Assembly (NCBI GenBank): GCA_958435545.1
Contig: CAUBGU010000022.1
Coordinates: forward strand, 1 to 19,356
From: an uncultured Collinsella sp.
Lineage (GTDB): Bacteria > Actinomycetota > Coriobacteriia > Coriobacteriales > Coriobacteriaceae
DNA length: 19,356 nt
Reading direction: 5' to 3'
Within the stretch, counting starts at the first letter, position 1. Each line of letters begins with the position of its first letter. The translations under genes and the position numbers were made by a program. The notes beneath the pieces are model-generated. The model was given only the letters and a program-made list of their open reading frames with translations. It made no database searches and was not told where the DNA came from. This document shows, one piece after another, positions 1 to 6,822 of this stretch.

Positions 1-55
1 GCGGGTGGTTTCTGATGCGGCGCGCTGCGCGCCCCGCACAGGCTAAAGCCCGTAA

Positions 56-86
56 CAAAAAAGCTCGCCGGCTTGACCGACGAGCT
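56..86 (-). terminator. Rho-independent terminator of the tRNA-fMet gene
   Basis: Read on the minus strand, a stem-loop of about 10 bp (arms 77-86 and 62-71, loop near 72-76, one G-T pair) is followed directly by a T-run at 61-56. It begins ten bases past the CCA end of the tRNA, as expected for a single-gene tRNA transcript. Positions 1-55 beyond it show only a GC-rich inverted repeat near 17-37 and no gene. Confidence 0.8.
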
Positions 87-95
87 GCAAGTTCT

Positions 96-172
96 TGGTC
101 GCGGGGGCAGGATTTGAACCTACGACCTCCGGGTTATGAGCCCGGCGAGCTACCAGACTGCTCCACCCCGCA
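96..172 (-). tRNA. Initiator tRNA-fMet (CAT anticodon), CCA encoded
   Basis: A 77-nt cloverleaf folds on the minus strand. The anticodon is CAT. The anticodon stem carries the three consecutive G-C pairs (GGG/CCC) that mark bacterial initiator tRNAs and help them enter the ribosomal P site. The T arm has the usual TTCAAAT loop. The acceptor stem from position 2 is G-C rich, and the 3' ACCA is encoded in the DNA (96-99). Position 1 is U facing G72, a weak pair in place of the better-known C1-A72 mismatch; initiator tRNAs generally lack a strong 1-72 pair so that methionyl-tRNA formyltransferase can act. It is flanked by its own promoter and terminator. Confidence 0.95.
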
Positions 173-203
173 ATGTCTGGGCGCCTCATGTGCGCAAGAA
201 AGA

Positions 204-232
204 ATATTACACGGGAGTTCGGTAAACGGCAA
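204..232 (-). promoter_or_regulatory. Sigma-70-type promoter of tRNA-fMet
   Basis: On the minus strand TTGCCG (232-227) is separated by exactly 17 bp from TAATAT (209-204). The -10 box lies about 30 bp upstream of the mature tRNA 5' end. Spacing and sequence are close to the housekeeping sigma consensus. Confidence 0.7.
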
Positions 233-325
233 GGAAAATCTCGTAGAGCATAATTCCTTCATATTTAAAACCCCTCAGCCCCTATCACCGTAAACGAATC
301 GCAGCCGAGCGCCGTCGACGGCACG

Positions 326-333
326 TATACAAT
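326..333 (+). promoter_or_regulatory. Candidate -10 element for coaX
   Basis: TATACAAT, containing the -10 hexamer TACAAT at 328-333, lies 37 bp upstream of the coaX start. No convincing -35 hexamer is seen at the expected distance, so this is a partial call. It is one of few AT-rich stretches in the tRNA-coaX intergenic region. Confidence 0.35.
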
Positions 334-369
334 GGTGCGCGTCCTTTTATGCCAACACCGGGAGTAGAC

Positions 370-1143
370 ATGCTGCTCGCTATCGATATGGGAAATACGC
401 AGACGGCCATGGGCCTGTTTGACGGAGACGAGCTGGTGCAGTCGTGGCGCATGCCCACCGACCGCTCTTATACCGCCGACGAGATCCATGTGCGCCTGAT
501 GGGTTTCTTTAAGATGTACGGCCTTTCGCTCGACGCGGTCGACGCGATCGCCTTTGCCGGCGTGGTGCCGCAGCTCTCGCGCGAGTGGCACGCCGTGGCC
601 GACCGCATCGCGGCGGACGCCATCGTTATCGGGACGCAGACGGCCGCCGTAACCAAGCTGCGTGCGGCACGCCCTCAGGCCGTGGGTGCCGATCGCGTCG
701 CCAACGCCGTTGCGGCCGAGACCTTCTACGGCGCCCCGGCAATCGTGGTGGACTTTGGCACCGCGACCAATATCGACGTCATCGATAAGGACGGTTATTA
801 CATTGGCGGAGCGATCGCGCCGGGCATCCGCATCTCCATGGACGCGCTTGCCGCCCGTGCCGCCAAGCTCGCCAGCGTTCCGCTCGAGGCGCCGGAGCAC
901 GCCATCGGCCGCGATACCGAGGAGTGCATCAAGGTCGGCGCCGTGATGGGCGCCGCCGCCATGGCCGAGGGCCTAGTCGCGCGCATGAAGCGCGAGCTGG
1001 ACCGCGAGGACGCCACCGTTATCGCCACGGGCGGTCTCGCCGGCATCGTCGCCGATTCGACCGATGCCTTCGACGTGGTCGACGGGCAGCTCACCATCAA
1101 GGGCATCTGCGAAATCTACCGCCGCATGCAGGAGCTGGGGTAA
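370..1143 (+). CDS. coaX: Type III pantothenate kinase CoaX
   Basis: Phosphorylates pantothenate to 4'-phosphopantothenate with ATP, the first step of cytosolic CoA synthesis. The protein is 257 aa, normal for the family. The N-terminal phosphate-binding motif DMGNTQT (residues 6-12) belongs to the ASKHA fold. GADR (106-109) supplies the catalytic Asp, DFGTAT (128-133) is the second conserved motif, and GGAIAPG (146-152) and a GG near 221 complete the family pattern. The ATG at 370 was chosen because GGGAG precedes it by 5 nt and known CoaX proteins begin at this M-L-A-I-D; an upstream in-frame ATG at 349 would add a non-conserved 7-residue tail. Type III kinases are not feedback-inhibited by CoA (family knowledge). 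It converges on a gene with biotin-ligase fold; birA and coaX are neighbours in many Gram-positive genomes. Confidence 0.96.
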   Translation: MLLAIDMGNTQTAMGLFDGDELVQSWRMPTDRSYTADEIHVRLMGFFKMYGLSLDAVDAIAFAGVVPQLSREWHAVADRIAADAIVIGTQTAAVTKLRAARPQAVGADRVANAVAAETFYGAPAIVVDFGTATNIDVIDKDGYYIGGAIAPGIRISMDALAARAAKLASVPLEAPEHAIGRDTEECIKVGAVMGAAAMAEGLVARMKRELDREDATVIATGGLAGIVADSTDAFDVVDGQLTIKGICEIYRRMQELG

Positions 1144-1198
1144 GACGGGGCTTAAGTCGAGCACGCCCGATGTCACAGCCCCGCAAACGTTCGCCAAG

Positions 1199-1241
1199 CC
1201 TATTCCTCAAAATCGAAATTTTTTCGATTTTGAGGAATAGG
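1199..1241. repeat. Perfect 20-bp inverted repeat, AT-rich hairpin
   Basis: Arms at 1199-1218 and 1222-1241 are perfectly complementary with a 3-nt loop. The AT-rich core contrasts with the GC-rich surroundings. It lies between the convergent genes coaX and the biotin-ligase-like gene. Neither strand has a T-run after the stem, so it is not a textbook intrinsic terminator, though it could stop or stabilise transcripts from both sides. It may be a repetitive extragenic palindrome. Confidence 0.8.
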
Positions 1242-1268
1242 ACCGAGATGCCGCCCCACAGTCACACA

Positions 1269-1302
1269 GAAGCCCTCCCCGGTGCAGGCCGAAGAGGGCT
1301 TC
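1269..1302 (-). terminator. Hairpin downstream of the folP-folK/BirA-like operon
   Basis: Nine-bp perfect arms (GAAGCCCTC at 1269-1277 and its complement at 1294-1302) lie 37 bp past the stop codon of the minus-strand gene. No T-run follows on the minus strand; on the plus strand a weakly T-rich stretch follows. It may act as a terminator together with the hairpin at 1199-1241, but the evidence is structural only. Confidence 0.35.
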
Positions 1303-1338
1303 GTTGTCATCGTTATCTTTGAGCGCTGGCGCCCCGCG

Positions 1339-2040
1339 CTACAGCCCGCGAATGCGTGCGGCCTCGGGCGGAAATTCCTGCTCGCCGGCATCGGTCTTGA
1401 TGGTCGCACGACCCCAGATGTCCAGGCCCGCAAATACACCAACCGCAAGCGGCAAGCCGTTGGGCGACACCGCCGCAACTTGGCGACCCAGCAGCGGCAC
1501 CATGTCGAAGTACTCGCCCAACACGGGGGCCAGCGGACCGGCAGCGCCCTGCGGCGTGTTGGCAACAGCCGCCCAGGCGTCCACACGAGTCAGCACGGCG
1601 GCAGACAACTCCTCGACCAGCGCTTCGTCGGCCGCATCCACACCGAGCTCGCTCAGCGCCGAACGTTCAATATCCACCGTCACGGCACCGAACATGCCCG
1701 CAGCACCGGCGCCGCCGTTGACGGTGACGCGCGCGAACGACGTCTCAAACGCAGGCGCACCGCACACGATGTCACTCGGCCACTGGATGCCCACCTTGCC
1801 GGCAAGGCCCAGGCCCGGCGTCGACGCCGTGCCCGCGAGCGCGTCCATCATGCCCATCGCCGCCACAAACGGCAGGCCGTGGAAGGCATGCATATTCACG
1901 TCCGGGCGCACGACCAGCGAAAACGTCAACGACGCCTCGCCCGCGCTCCAAGCGCACCAGCCCGCGGACACACCCTCGCGACCCGCGTCGCGCGCGGCGT
2001 CAAGCTCGGTGCCGGCGGCTACAACATTCATCTCAATCAT
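1339..2040 (-). CDS. Biotin-protein-ligase-fold protein lacking the catalytic loop
   Basis: The 233-aa protein aligns by eye with the BirA/LplA ligase fold: an LTFSLVVRPD strand, a helix rich in small residues (about 53-67), WPSDIV matching the BirA WPND(L/V) motif, and a C-terminal small barrel (about 190-233) like the BirA C-terminal domain. The features that make a working ligase are missing. The biotin/AMP-binding GRGRRG loop should precede the LTFSL strand and is absent, and the conserved Lys of KxAG(I/V)L after WPND is not found. There is no N-terminal DNA-binding domain. The ATG follows directly on the folP-folK stop codon, so translation is probably coupled; Met4 is an alternative start. 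Its function is unknown: it may bind a lipoyl or biotinyl ligand, be a degenerate paralogue, or act on a different substrate. Fold assignment is moderately sure, activity is not. Confidence 0.6.
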   Translation of the reverse strand: MIEMNVVAAGTELDAARDAGREGVSAGWCAWSAGEASLTFSLVVRPDVNMHAFHGLPFVAAMGMMDALAGTASTPGLGLAGKVGIQWPSDIVCGAPAFETSFARVTVNGGAGAAGMFGAVTVDIERSALSELGVDAADEALVEELSAAVLTRVDAWAAVANTPQGAAGPLAPVLGEYFDMVPLLGRQVAAVSPNGLPLAVGVFAGLDIWGRATIKTDAGEQEFPPEAARIRGL

Positions 2041-3768
2041 CTACATACGCCCCAATTCGCCCACGATATGGCCCACGCGGTCCTCGGGCTCCTTGACCTC
2101 GACACCGTTGTAGCGGAAGAACCGCGCCGGGTCGTGCATCAGGTCCTCGAGCGGCACCAGCACAAAGTCGCGCTCGCCAATGAGAGGATGCGGCAGGCGC
2201 AGCTTTTTGCCGCCGTGGGTCTCGCCATCCATCCACAGCAGGTCCAGGTCGATGGTGCGCGGACCGTTGGCCTTGGCCTTCTTGGAGCGGTCGCGCCCCA
2301 GCTCGGCCTCGATCTTCATGAGCTCATCAAGCAGCACCAGCGGCGCCAGCTCGGTCTTGATCTCGATGACGGCGTTGGCAAACGCATCTTGGCGCGTCTC
2401 GTAGGCCGGCTCGCTCTCGTAGATGCGCGAGCAGTTGGACACACAGGTGAGCGGAATCTCGGCGATCATGTCGCGTGCGGCGCGGATGTTGTCGCAACGA
2501 TGCCCCAGGTTGGAGCCCACGGCCACAAACGCACGGCGCGGCTGCGGCTTGGCGACAGCCCAGTAGCCGTTCAGGAACTGCGCAAAGCCGGTGACGTCGT
2601 GCACGCGCACGATGTTGGCACCGGCCTGGATAGCGCCCAGGCACACGCCAAACGTGGCGGCATCGCGCGCGGCGGCCTCGGTCACGCCCGAGACGGCGCC
2701 CACAAAACGCTTGCGCGACACGGCGCACATGAGCGGGTAGCCCAGCGACGCCATCTTGGCGGTCTCGCGCTGGATGACGATGTCCTCGTTGGCCGTCTTG
2801 CCAAAGCCCGGACCGGGATCGATACAGATGCGGTCGCGCGACACGCCGGCATGGATAAGCGTGCGGGCCTGGTCGGACAGAAAGCCCATGACACGGCGCA
2901 TGATGGGCGCCGAATCAGGCAGGGTAAAGCGGCGGAGCTGCGAGGTGGGCACGTAGGCCTCCTCGCGGCGGGCACTGCGGCGCATCATGGCTGCCAGGTG
3001 GTCATTGGGCTCCGGCGCGGGCTCAGGGGTCGCAACGGCCTCGGCGACAGGGATAGCCTGCTCGGCGGCCGGTGCCTCCTGCTTCTGCTCGTCCGTGGGC
3101 TCGGGCGCGGGTTCCGGATCGCCGAACGGCAGCGAGGGCTGCACCACGCCTCCCGGCAGCTTAGCCTCCGTCTTGGGCTCTCCCAGCAACTTGCCGCGAC
3201 GGCGGCGGGCAGGCTTCTCGGCCTCGCGCGCAGCCTCGGCGGCCGCCTCGCGCGCCTTCTCGGCAACAAACGCCGCGGCCGAGGTATCGAGCTGCACCGT
3301 CGCGTGCGTGCGGGTGGGCGCCGCGATCTCGCCGGCGTGCATCACGATGACACCGCAGGTGCTCGTCGCGACAAACTCGACCATCTTGGGGTCGGTGAAG
3401 CCCGTCACGTCGTTGACGATCGAGGCGCCGCAGCGCACGGCCGCCTTGGCAACCGCCACGTGGCGCGTGTCGATCGAGACGATAGCGCCCTCTTTGGCCA
3501 GCGCGCGTACCACGGGCAGCACGCGGCGAGCCTCCTCGTCGGGGTTGACCGGGGTAAATCCGGGGCGCGTGGATTCGCCGCCCACGTCGATGATGTCGGC
3601 ACCGGCGTCGAGCATCGCCAGGCCGTACTCGATGGCGACATCCGGGTCGAAGTGCTCACCGCCATCGCTAAACGAATCGGGCGTCACGTTGAGGACGCCC
3701 ATGATGCGCGGGCGGTCAAAGCTGAGCTCGTACTTTCCGCACCGCCATGTCTTGCTATCGTTCGCCAT
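2041..3768 (-). CDS. folP: Bifunctional dihydropteroate synthase / HPPK (FolP-FolK fusion)
   Basis: Catalyses two consecutive folate steps: HPPK pyrophosphorylates 6-hydroxymethyl-dihydropterin and DHPS condenses it with p-aminobenzoate. The 575-aa protein has the DHPS part first: GVLNVTPDSFSDGG (24-37), DVGGESTRPG (61-70), SIDT (98-101), NDVTG (119-123), DPGPGFGKT (317-325) and SRKRFVG. HPPK follows, with VAVGSNLG at its start and GPRTIDLDLL near its end. The barrel is interrupted around residues 145-285 by an Ala/Pro/Glu-rich, charged, low-complexity segment with an RRRR-GK patch. The start at 3768 has AGGAGG (3775-3780) 6 nt upstream; an in-frame ATG at 3774 abuts the SD and is less likely. 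Plant and fungal fusions have HPPK before DHPS, the opposite order. It lies downstream of sir2 and upstream of the BirA-like gene. Confidence 0.93.
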   Translation of the reverse strand: MANDSKTWRCGKYELSFDRPRIMGVLNVTPDSFSDGGEHFDPDVAIEYGLAMLDAGADIIDVGGESTRPGFTPVNPDEEARRVLPVVRALAKEGAIVSIDTRHVAVAKAAVRCGASIVNDVTGFTDPKMVEFVATSTCGVIVMHAGEIAAPTRTHATVQLDTSAAAFVAEKAREAAAEAAREAEKPARRRRGKLLGEPKTEAKLPGGVVQPSLPFGDPEPAPEPTDEQKQEAPAAEQAIPVAEAVATPEPAPEPNDHLAAMMRRSARREEAYVPTSQLRRFTLPDSAPIMRRVMGFLSDQARTLIHAGVSRDRICIDPGPGFGKTANEDIVIQRETAKMASLGYPLMCAVSRKRFVGAVSGVTEAAARDAATFGVCLGAIQAGANIVRVHDVTGFAQFLNGYWAVAKPQPRRAFVAVGSNLGHRCDNIRAARDMIAEIPLTCVSNCSRIYESEPAYETRQDAFANAVIEIKTELAPLVLLDELMKIEAELGRDRSKKAKANGPRTIDLDLLWMDGETHGGKKLRLPHPLIGERDFVLVPLEDLMHDPARFFRYNGVEVKEPEDRVGHIVGELGRM

Positions 3769-3842
3769 GAACATCCTCCTAAAATGCCCGCGCCGCCGCG
3801 CTCGGGCGCTGGCGGCGGGGTCGCTTTGCAATCAGTCTTTCT

Positions 3843-3848
3843 ATTGTA
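3843..3848 (-). promoter_or_regulatory. Candidate -10 box for folP-folK
   Basis: TACAAT on the minus strand lies 75 bp upstream of the folP start, in the 94-bp gap after sir2. A TTGCGT sits 19 bp further upstream, inside the sir2 3' end, a longer spacer than usual. folP-folK may therefore have its own promoter besides read-through from sir2. Confidence 0.3.
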
Positions 3849-3862
3849 TCCGCGCATACGGG

Positions 3863-4615
3863 CTAGAACGCAAACGCGGCCGCGATGTCGCAAGAAATCA
3901 GCAGGTCGGCATTTGCATCCTGATCGGTGGGAGCAAGATTGCAAATGGCCAGCGTATCGCCGGTAAAGTAGCGCGTAAGGCCCGCCGCCGGATACACTAC
4001 GAGCGAGGTTCCGCCCACGATGAGGGCATCGGCCGCGGCGATGGCGGCAACGGCACCAGTCAGCACGCGCTCATCGAGCGGCTCCTCGTAGAGCACCACA
4101 TCGGGCTTAATGCGCCCACCGCACGCAGGACACACGGGCACACCCGCGGCGTCCTCGTGCTCGCGCGAGCAAATCCACTCGGCGCTATAGACCGCGCCGC
4201 ACGACTGACAAATGTTGCGATGGACCGATCCGTGCAGCTCGAATACGCGCTGCGAACCGGCCATCTGATGCAGGCCGTCGATATTTTGCGTCACCACGGC
4301 ATTTAGCTTTCCGGCGCGCTCCAGCTCGGCCAGCTTGGTGTGGCAGCGGTTGGGCTTAGCGCCAAGCGCGATCATCTTGGTGCGGTAGAAGTCGAAGAAC
4401 TCGGCCGGATGCGCCTCATAAAAGCTATGCGAGAGCATGGTCTCGGGCGGATAGGCAAACTGCTGGTGATACAGGCCGTCCACGCTGCGGAAATCGGGGA
4501 TGCCACTCGCCGTGGAAACACCCGCGCCACCAAAGAAGACCACGCGCTTGTGGGTGCCGAACAGCTCTTCCAGCGCGGCGGAGGCCTGCTTGGGATCCGT
4601 TATTGCCTGCGTCAT
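3863..4615 (-). CDS. cobB: Sir2-family NAD-dependent protein deacylase
   Basis: Removes acyl groups from lysines using NAD+, giving nicotinamide and O-acyl-ADP-ribose; acts in the cytosol. The 250-aa protein carries all sirtuin signatures: GAGVSTASGIPDFRS (30-44) for NAD binding, TQNIDGLH (109-116), the catalytic His in HGS (128-130), a structural zinc site C136-x2-C139 and C162-x2-C165, and GGTSLVVYPAAGL (201-213). LYEEPL stands where many bacterial sirtuins have FGE(x)L, as in some Firmicute enzymes. The ATG at 4615 has GGAGG 6 nt upstream (4622-4626). It is divergent from xth across 136 bp. Acyl specificity cannot be read from the sequence. Confidence 0.94.
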   Translation of the reverse strand: MTQAITDPKQASAALEELFGTHKRVVFFGGAGVSTASGIPDFRSVDGLYHQQFAYPPETMLSHSFYEAHPAEFFDFYRTKMIALGAKPNRCHTKLAELERAGKLNAVVTQNIDGLHQMAGSQRVFELHGSVHRNICQSCGAVYSAEWICSREHEDAAGVPVCPACGGRIKPDVVLYEEPLDERVLTGAVAAIAAADALIVGGTSLVVYPAAGLTRYFTGDTLAICNLAPTDQDANADLLISCDIAAAFAF

Positions 4616-4751
4616 ATGAGTCCTCCGTCCTTGTTGGTCGGATGGCGGCGGGCGCTTGCCCGGCGCGCAGCCTTTGGGTCGACACGCGCGGAGCCCACCA
4701 CCGCCCCTGTTGCGCTAATCTTAAGCCTGCCAACCCCGTCGAAAGGACACC

Positions 4752-5570
4752 ATGCCTCAGACTTACACTTTCGCCTCGTGGAACGTCAACGGCCTGCGCG
4801 CCGTGCTCAAAAAGGACCCGAGCTTTATCCAGATCGCGCAAGAACTCGACGTCGATATCCTGGCGTTGCAAGAGACCAAGTTGCAAGAAGGCCAGGTTGA
4901 TATTGACCTGCCCGGCTATCGCCAAACCTGGAGCTACGCCGAGCGTAAAGGCTATTCGGGCACTGCGGTCTTTAGCCGCCAGGAACCGCTGCGCGTGTTG
5001 CGCGCCGACGCGCTGCTGCCTTACGCCGGCGAGGGCGAGACGGCCGAGCTCGTCGCCCAAGCCGCAACCGAGGGCCGCGTCTGTGCGCTCGAGTTCGACA
5101 AGTTTTGGTTCGTGGATGTCTACACGCCCAACGCCCAAAATGAGCTCGCGCGCATCGATGTGCGTATGGCCTGGGACGATGCCTACCGCGGCTTTTTGAA
5201 CGCGCTCGAGCGCGAGACCGGCAAACCCGTCGTAACCTGCGGCGACTTTAACGTGGCACACGAGGAGATCGACCTTAAGAACCCCAAGTCCAACCGTGGC
5301 AACGCCGGCTTTTCGGACGAAGAGCGCGGCAAGTTTACCGAGCTGCTCAACGCCGGGTTTACCGATACCTGGCGCGCGGCAAACCCCAACGTCGAGGGCG
5401 TCTACAGCTGGTGGAGCTACCGCTTTAATGCCCGCAAGAACAACGCCGGCTGGCGCATCGATTACTTCCTGGTAAGTGACGCAATCGCCGGCAATGTGCG
5501 CGACGCCGGCATCCGTGGCGATATCTTTGGCAGCGACCACTGTCCCGTCACCCTCACGCTAGAGCTCTAG
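4752..5570 (+). CDS. xth: Exodeoxyribonuclease III / AP endonuclease
   Basis: Cuts DNA 5' to abasic sites in base excision repair and has 3'-5' exonuclease activity on duplex DNA. The 272-aa protein is a full EEP-fold (ExoIII/ExoA) enzyme: SWNVNGLRA (9-17), LQETK (39-43) with the metal-binding Glu, YTPNA (124-128), GDFNVAH (164-170), GWRIDYFL (233-240) and the C-terminal catalytic SDHCPV (261-266). AAAGGA lies 5-6 nt upstream of the ATG. It is transcribed alone; the next gene downstream converges, and a hairpin with T-tracts at 5711-5739 probably ends its message. Confidence 0.95.
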   Translation: MPQTYTFASWNVNGLRAVLKKDPSFIQIAQELDVDILALQETKLQEGQVDIDLPGYRQTWSYAERKGYSGTAVFSRQEPLRVLRADALLPYAGEGETAELVAQAATEGRVCALEFDKFWFVDVYTPNAQNELARIDVRMAWDDAYRGFLNALERETGKPVVTCGDFNVAHEEIDLKNPKSNRGNAGFSDEERGKFTELLNAGFTDTWRAANPNVEGVYSWWSYRFNARKNNAGWRIDYFLVSDAIAGNVRDAGIRGDIFGSDHCPVTLTLEL

Positions 5571-5574
5571 CCCC

Positions 5575-5612
5575 AACTGATTCCCTGGGGACGGAGGAAA
5601 GGGGATCATTTT
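5575..5612 (+). repeat. Direct repeat, copy 1 (GATTCCCTGGGG type)
   Basis: Begins AACTGATTCCCTGGGG, followed by a GACGGAGGAAAGGGGATC-like stretch and ending in ATTT. A second, slightly longer copy lies 238 bp downstream at 5813. Its ends form a small inverted repeat (TGATTCCC with GGGGATCA). It sits just past the xth stop codon and in front of the element at 5645-5801. Confidence 0.7.
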
Positions 5613-5644
5613 CACCTCGCGAGGGCATCCACGCGGCCCATCCG

Positions 5645-5801
5645 CCACGAAACTGGCCCATCTAGTACGTTTAAGCCACTATCCTCAACCACAGCGAACA
5701 ACGAAAAAGAAAACCGCAGGTAGAAAGCCTGCGGTTTTTCATAAAACGCGGTTATGGTCGGGGGTATCAAGCTAAACGTAGTAGATGGGCCAGTTTTGTG
5801 G
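5645..5801. repeat. 157-bp inverted-repeat element A
   Basis: About 31-bp imperfect inverted termini at 5645-5676 and 5771-5801, each carrying the CTGGCCCATCTA core with few mismatches, flank a core containing a terminator hairpin (5711-5739) and TATGGTCGG near its right end. No ORF is present. The terminal inverted repeats and small size resemble a MITE or extragenic palindromic element. It shares its internal AAAACCGCAGGTAG and TATGGTCGG with element B. Confidence 0.75.
5711..5739. terminator. Bidirectional terminator inside element A
   Basis: A perfect 10-bp stem, AAACCGCAGG (5711-5720) with its complement (5728-5737) and a 7-nt loop, is followed by Ts on the plus strand and preceded by an A-rich tract that gives Ts on the minus strand. 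It could end both the xth transcript and the convergent ECF operon transcript. Confidence 0.7.
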
Positions 5802-5812
5802 CAAGAGCCGTC

Positions 5813-5860
5813 AACTGATTCCCTGGGGGCGTCTGGAGACGGAAGAAAGCGGATCGATTT
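5813..5860 (+). repeat. Direct repeat, copy 2
   Basis: Repeats AACTGATTCCCTGGGG of copy 1, then GACGGAAGAAAGCGGATC and ATTT, with about 10 extra bases in the middle. It precedes element B as copy 1 precedes element A, giving a repeat-plus-element unit present twice with a period near 240 bp. Confidence 0.7.
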
Positions 5861-5884
5861 GACTCTCTGAGGACCACGACGCCC

Positions 5885-6065
5885 GTCATATCAACCGGCC
5901 ATTCCAAAACTATGCCGGTTTACGGGGATAAATCGCGAACCCCCAACCATACGCAACTTAGACAAAATAAAACCGCAGGTAGGTGGCTCGTCTATTTTCG
6001 AAAAATGCCGGTATGGTCGGCCTGCGTCAATCCAGCCCCGTAAACCGGCATAGTTTTGATATGAC
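5885..6065. repeat. Inverted-repeat element B (154-bp core, 181 bp extended)
   Basis: A perfect 23-bp inverted repeat (5905-5927 and 6036-6058, core ACTATGCCGGTTTACGGGG) bounds the core. Outside it GTCATATCAA (5885-5894) and its complement (6056-6065) extend the palindrome, with a roughly 12-bp insertion in the left arm. The inside carries AAAACCGCAGGTAG and TATGGTCGG as in element A but lacks the intact terminator stem. It is non-coding and ends 40 bp from the stop of the ECF S-component gene. Confidence 0.75.
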
Positions 6066-6104
6066 ACCAAGGCAGTATTGATTCTCGTCCCGGCGCAACC
6101 GTCA

Positions 6105-6818
6105 CTACAGCCCGTACTTCACGACGACGCGGTTGATGCGGCAACACCAGGGCTTGTACAGGGCGGCCAAAAACACGCAGGTCGCGAGTCCGTGTGTGAT
6201 ATCAAACGGCACCGCCGTAGCAAGACGCGCCACGGCGCCCGCCCACGTGAGCGGCTGCACAAAACCGATGACGTCATACGCGTTGATCACGACGCCATAC
6301 AGCAGGCCCGAGGCAAAGCCATACGCCAACAGCGCCGGCATTCGCACGGTTCCATCGGCGCGGTCAAACGCGCCCGCATGCGCCAGTGCGCCACCGATAT
6401 AGCCCACCAGACCCCAGGCATACATCTGCCACGGCGTCCACATGCCCTGCCCAAAAAAGAAATTACTGGTCAGCGCTGCCAACGCGCCGACCATGAAGCC
6501 GTTGCGTCGGCCCAACGTCGCTCCCGCGATAATAGCGATGGCGCTCACGGGTTTAAAGTCGGGAATGGGGCCGAACAAGATGCGGCCCGCCGCGGCCAAC
6601 GCCGCCAGAACCAGCGTTGGCATAATCTGGCGCAAGCCCGGGCGCGATGCCTCATAGCCCGCAAAGAACAGTGCGAGCACGAGCGCAACTACAACCAGCA
6701 TGGCAAGCGCCGCCTGCTCAATGCCTGCCAGCAACGCCGCAGTCATCACTGCCGGCACCGCCAGGAGCAGCGGAATCTCCATTTTTGTGAGTAGGCGCGA
6801 GGCGCTATGATCCGTCAT
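6105..6818 (-). CDS. ECF transporter S component (substrate-binding membrane protein)
   Basis: Integral membrane, substrate-capturing subunit of an energy-coupling-factor vitamin importer. The roughly 237-aa protein has about six hydrophobic segments. The stretch with PDFKPVSAIAIIAG, LGRRNGFMVGALAA and FGQGMWTPWQM (about 85-135) is typical of S components annotated near the riboflavin/cobalamin types. The substrate cannot be assigned from sequence; no riboswitch or biosynthetic neighbour points to one. The start at 6818 was chosen because AGGG lies about 9 nt upstream and it falls 4 bp after the ecfA stop; an in-frame ATG at 6851 would overlap ecfA by 29 bp. It is last in the ecfT-ecfA-S operon. 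Confidence 0.82.
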   Translation of the reverse strand: MTDHSASRLLTKMEIPLLLAVPAVMTAALLAGIEQAALAMLVVVALVLALFFAGYEASRPGLRQIMPTLVLAALAAAGRILFGPIPDFKPVSAIAIIAGATLGRRNGFMVGALAALTSNFFFGQGMWTPWQMYAWGLVGYIGGALAHAGAFDRADGTVRMPALLAYGFASGLLYGVVINAYDVIGFVQPLTWAGAVARLATAVPFDITHGLATCVFLAALYKPWCCRINRVVVKYGL

Positions 6819-6822
6819 CCCA

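Noticed and set aside
1282..3966. An 894-codon open frame on the plus strand
   Set aside because: It is the antisense shadow of the folP-folK and BirA-like genes in GC-rich DNA; the protein is Arg/His/Ala-rich without any domain, whereas the minus-strand genes have full motif sets.
4425..5540. A 371-codon minus-strand frame opposite xth
   Set aside because: Shadow of xth and the sir2 5' end; xth carries all catalytic motifs on the other strand.
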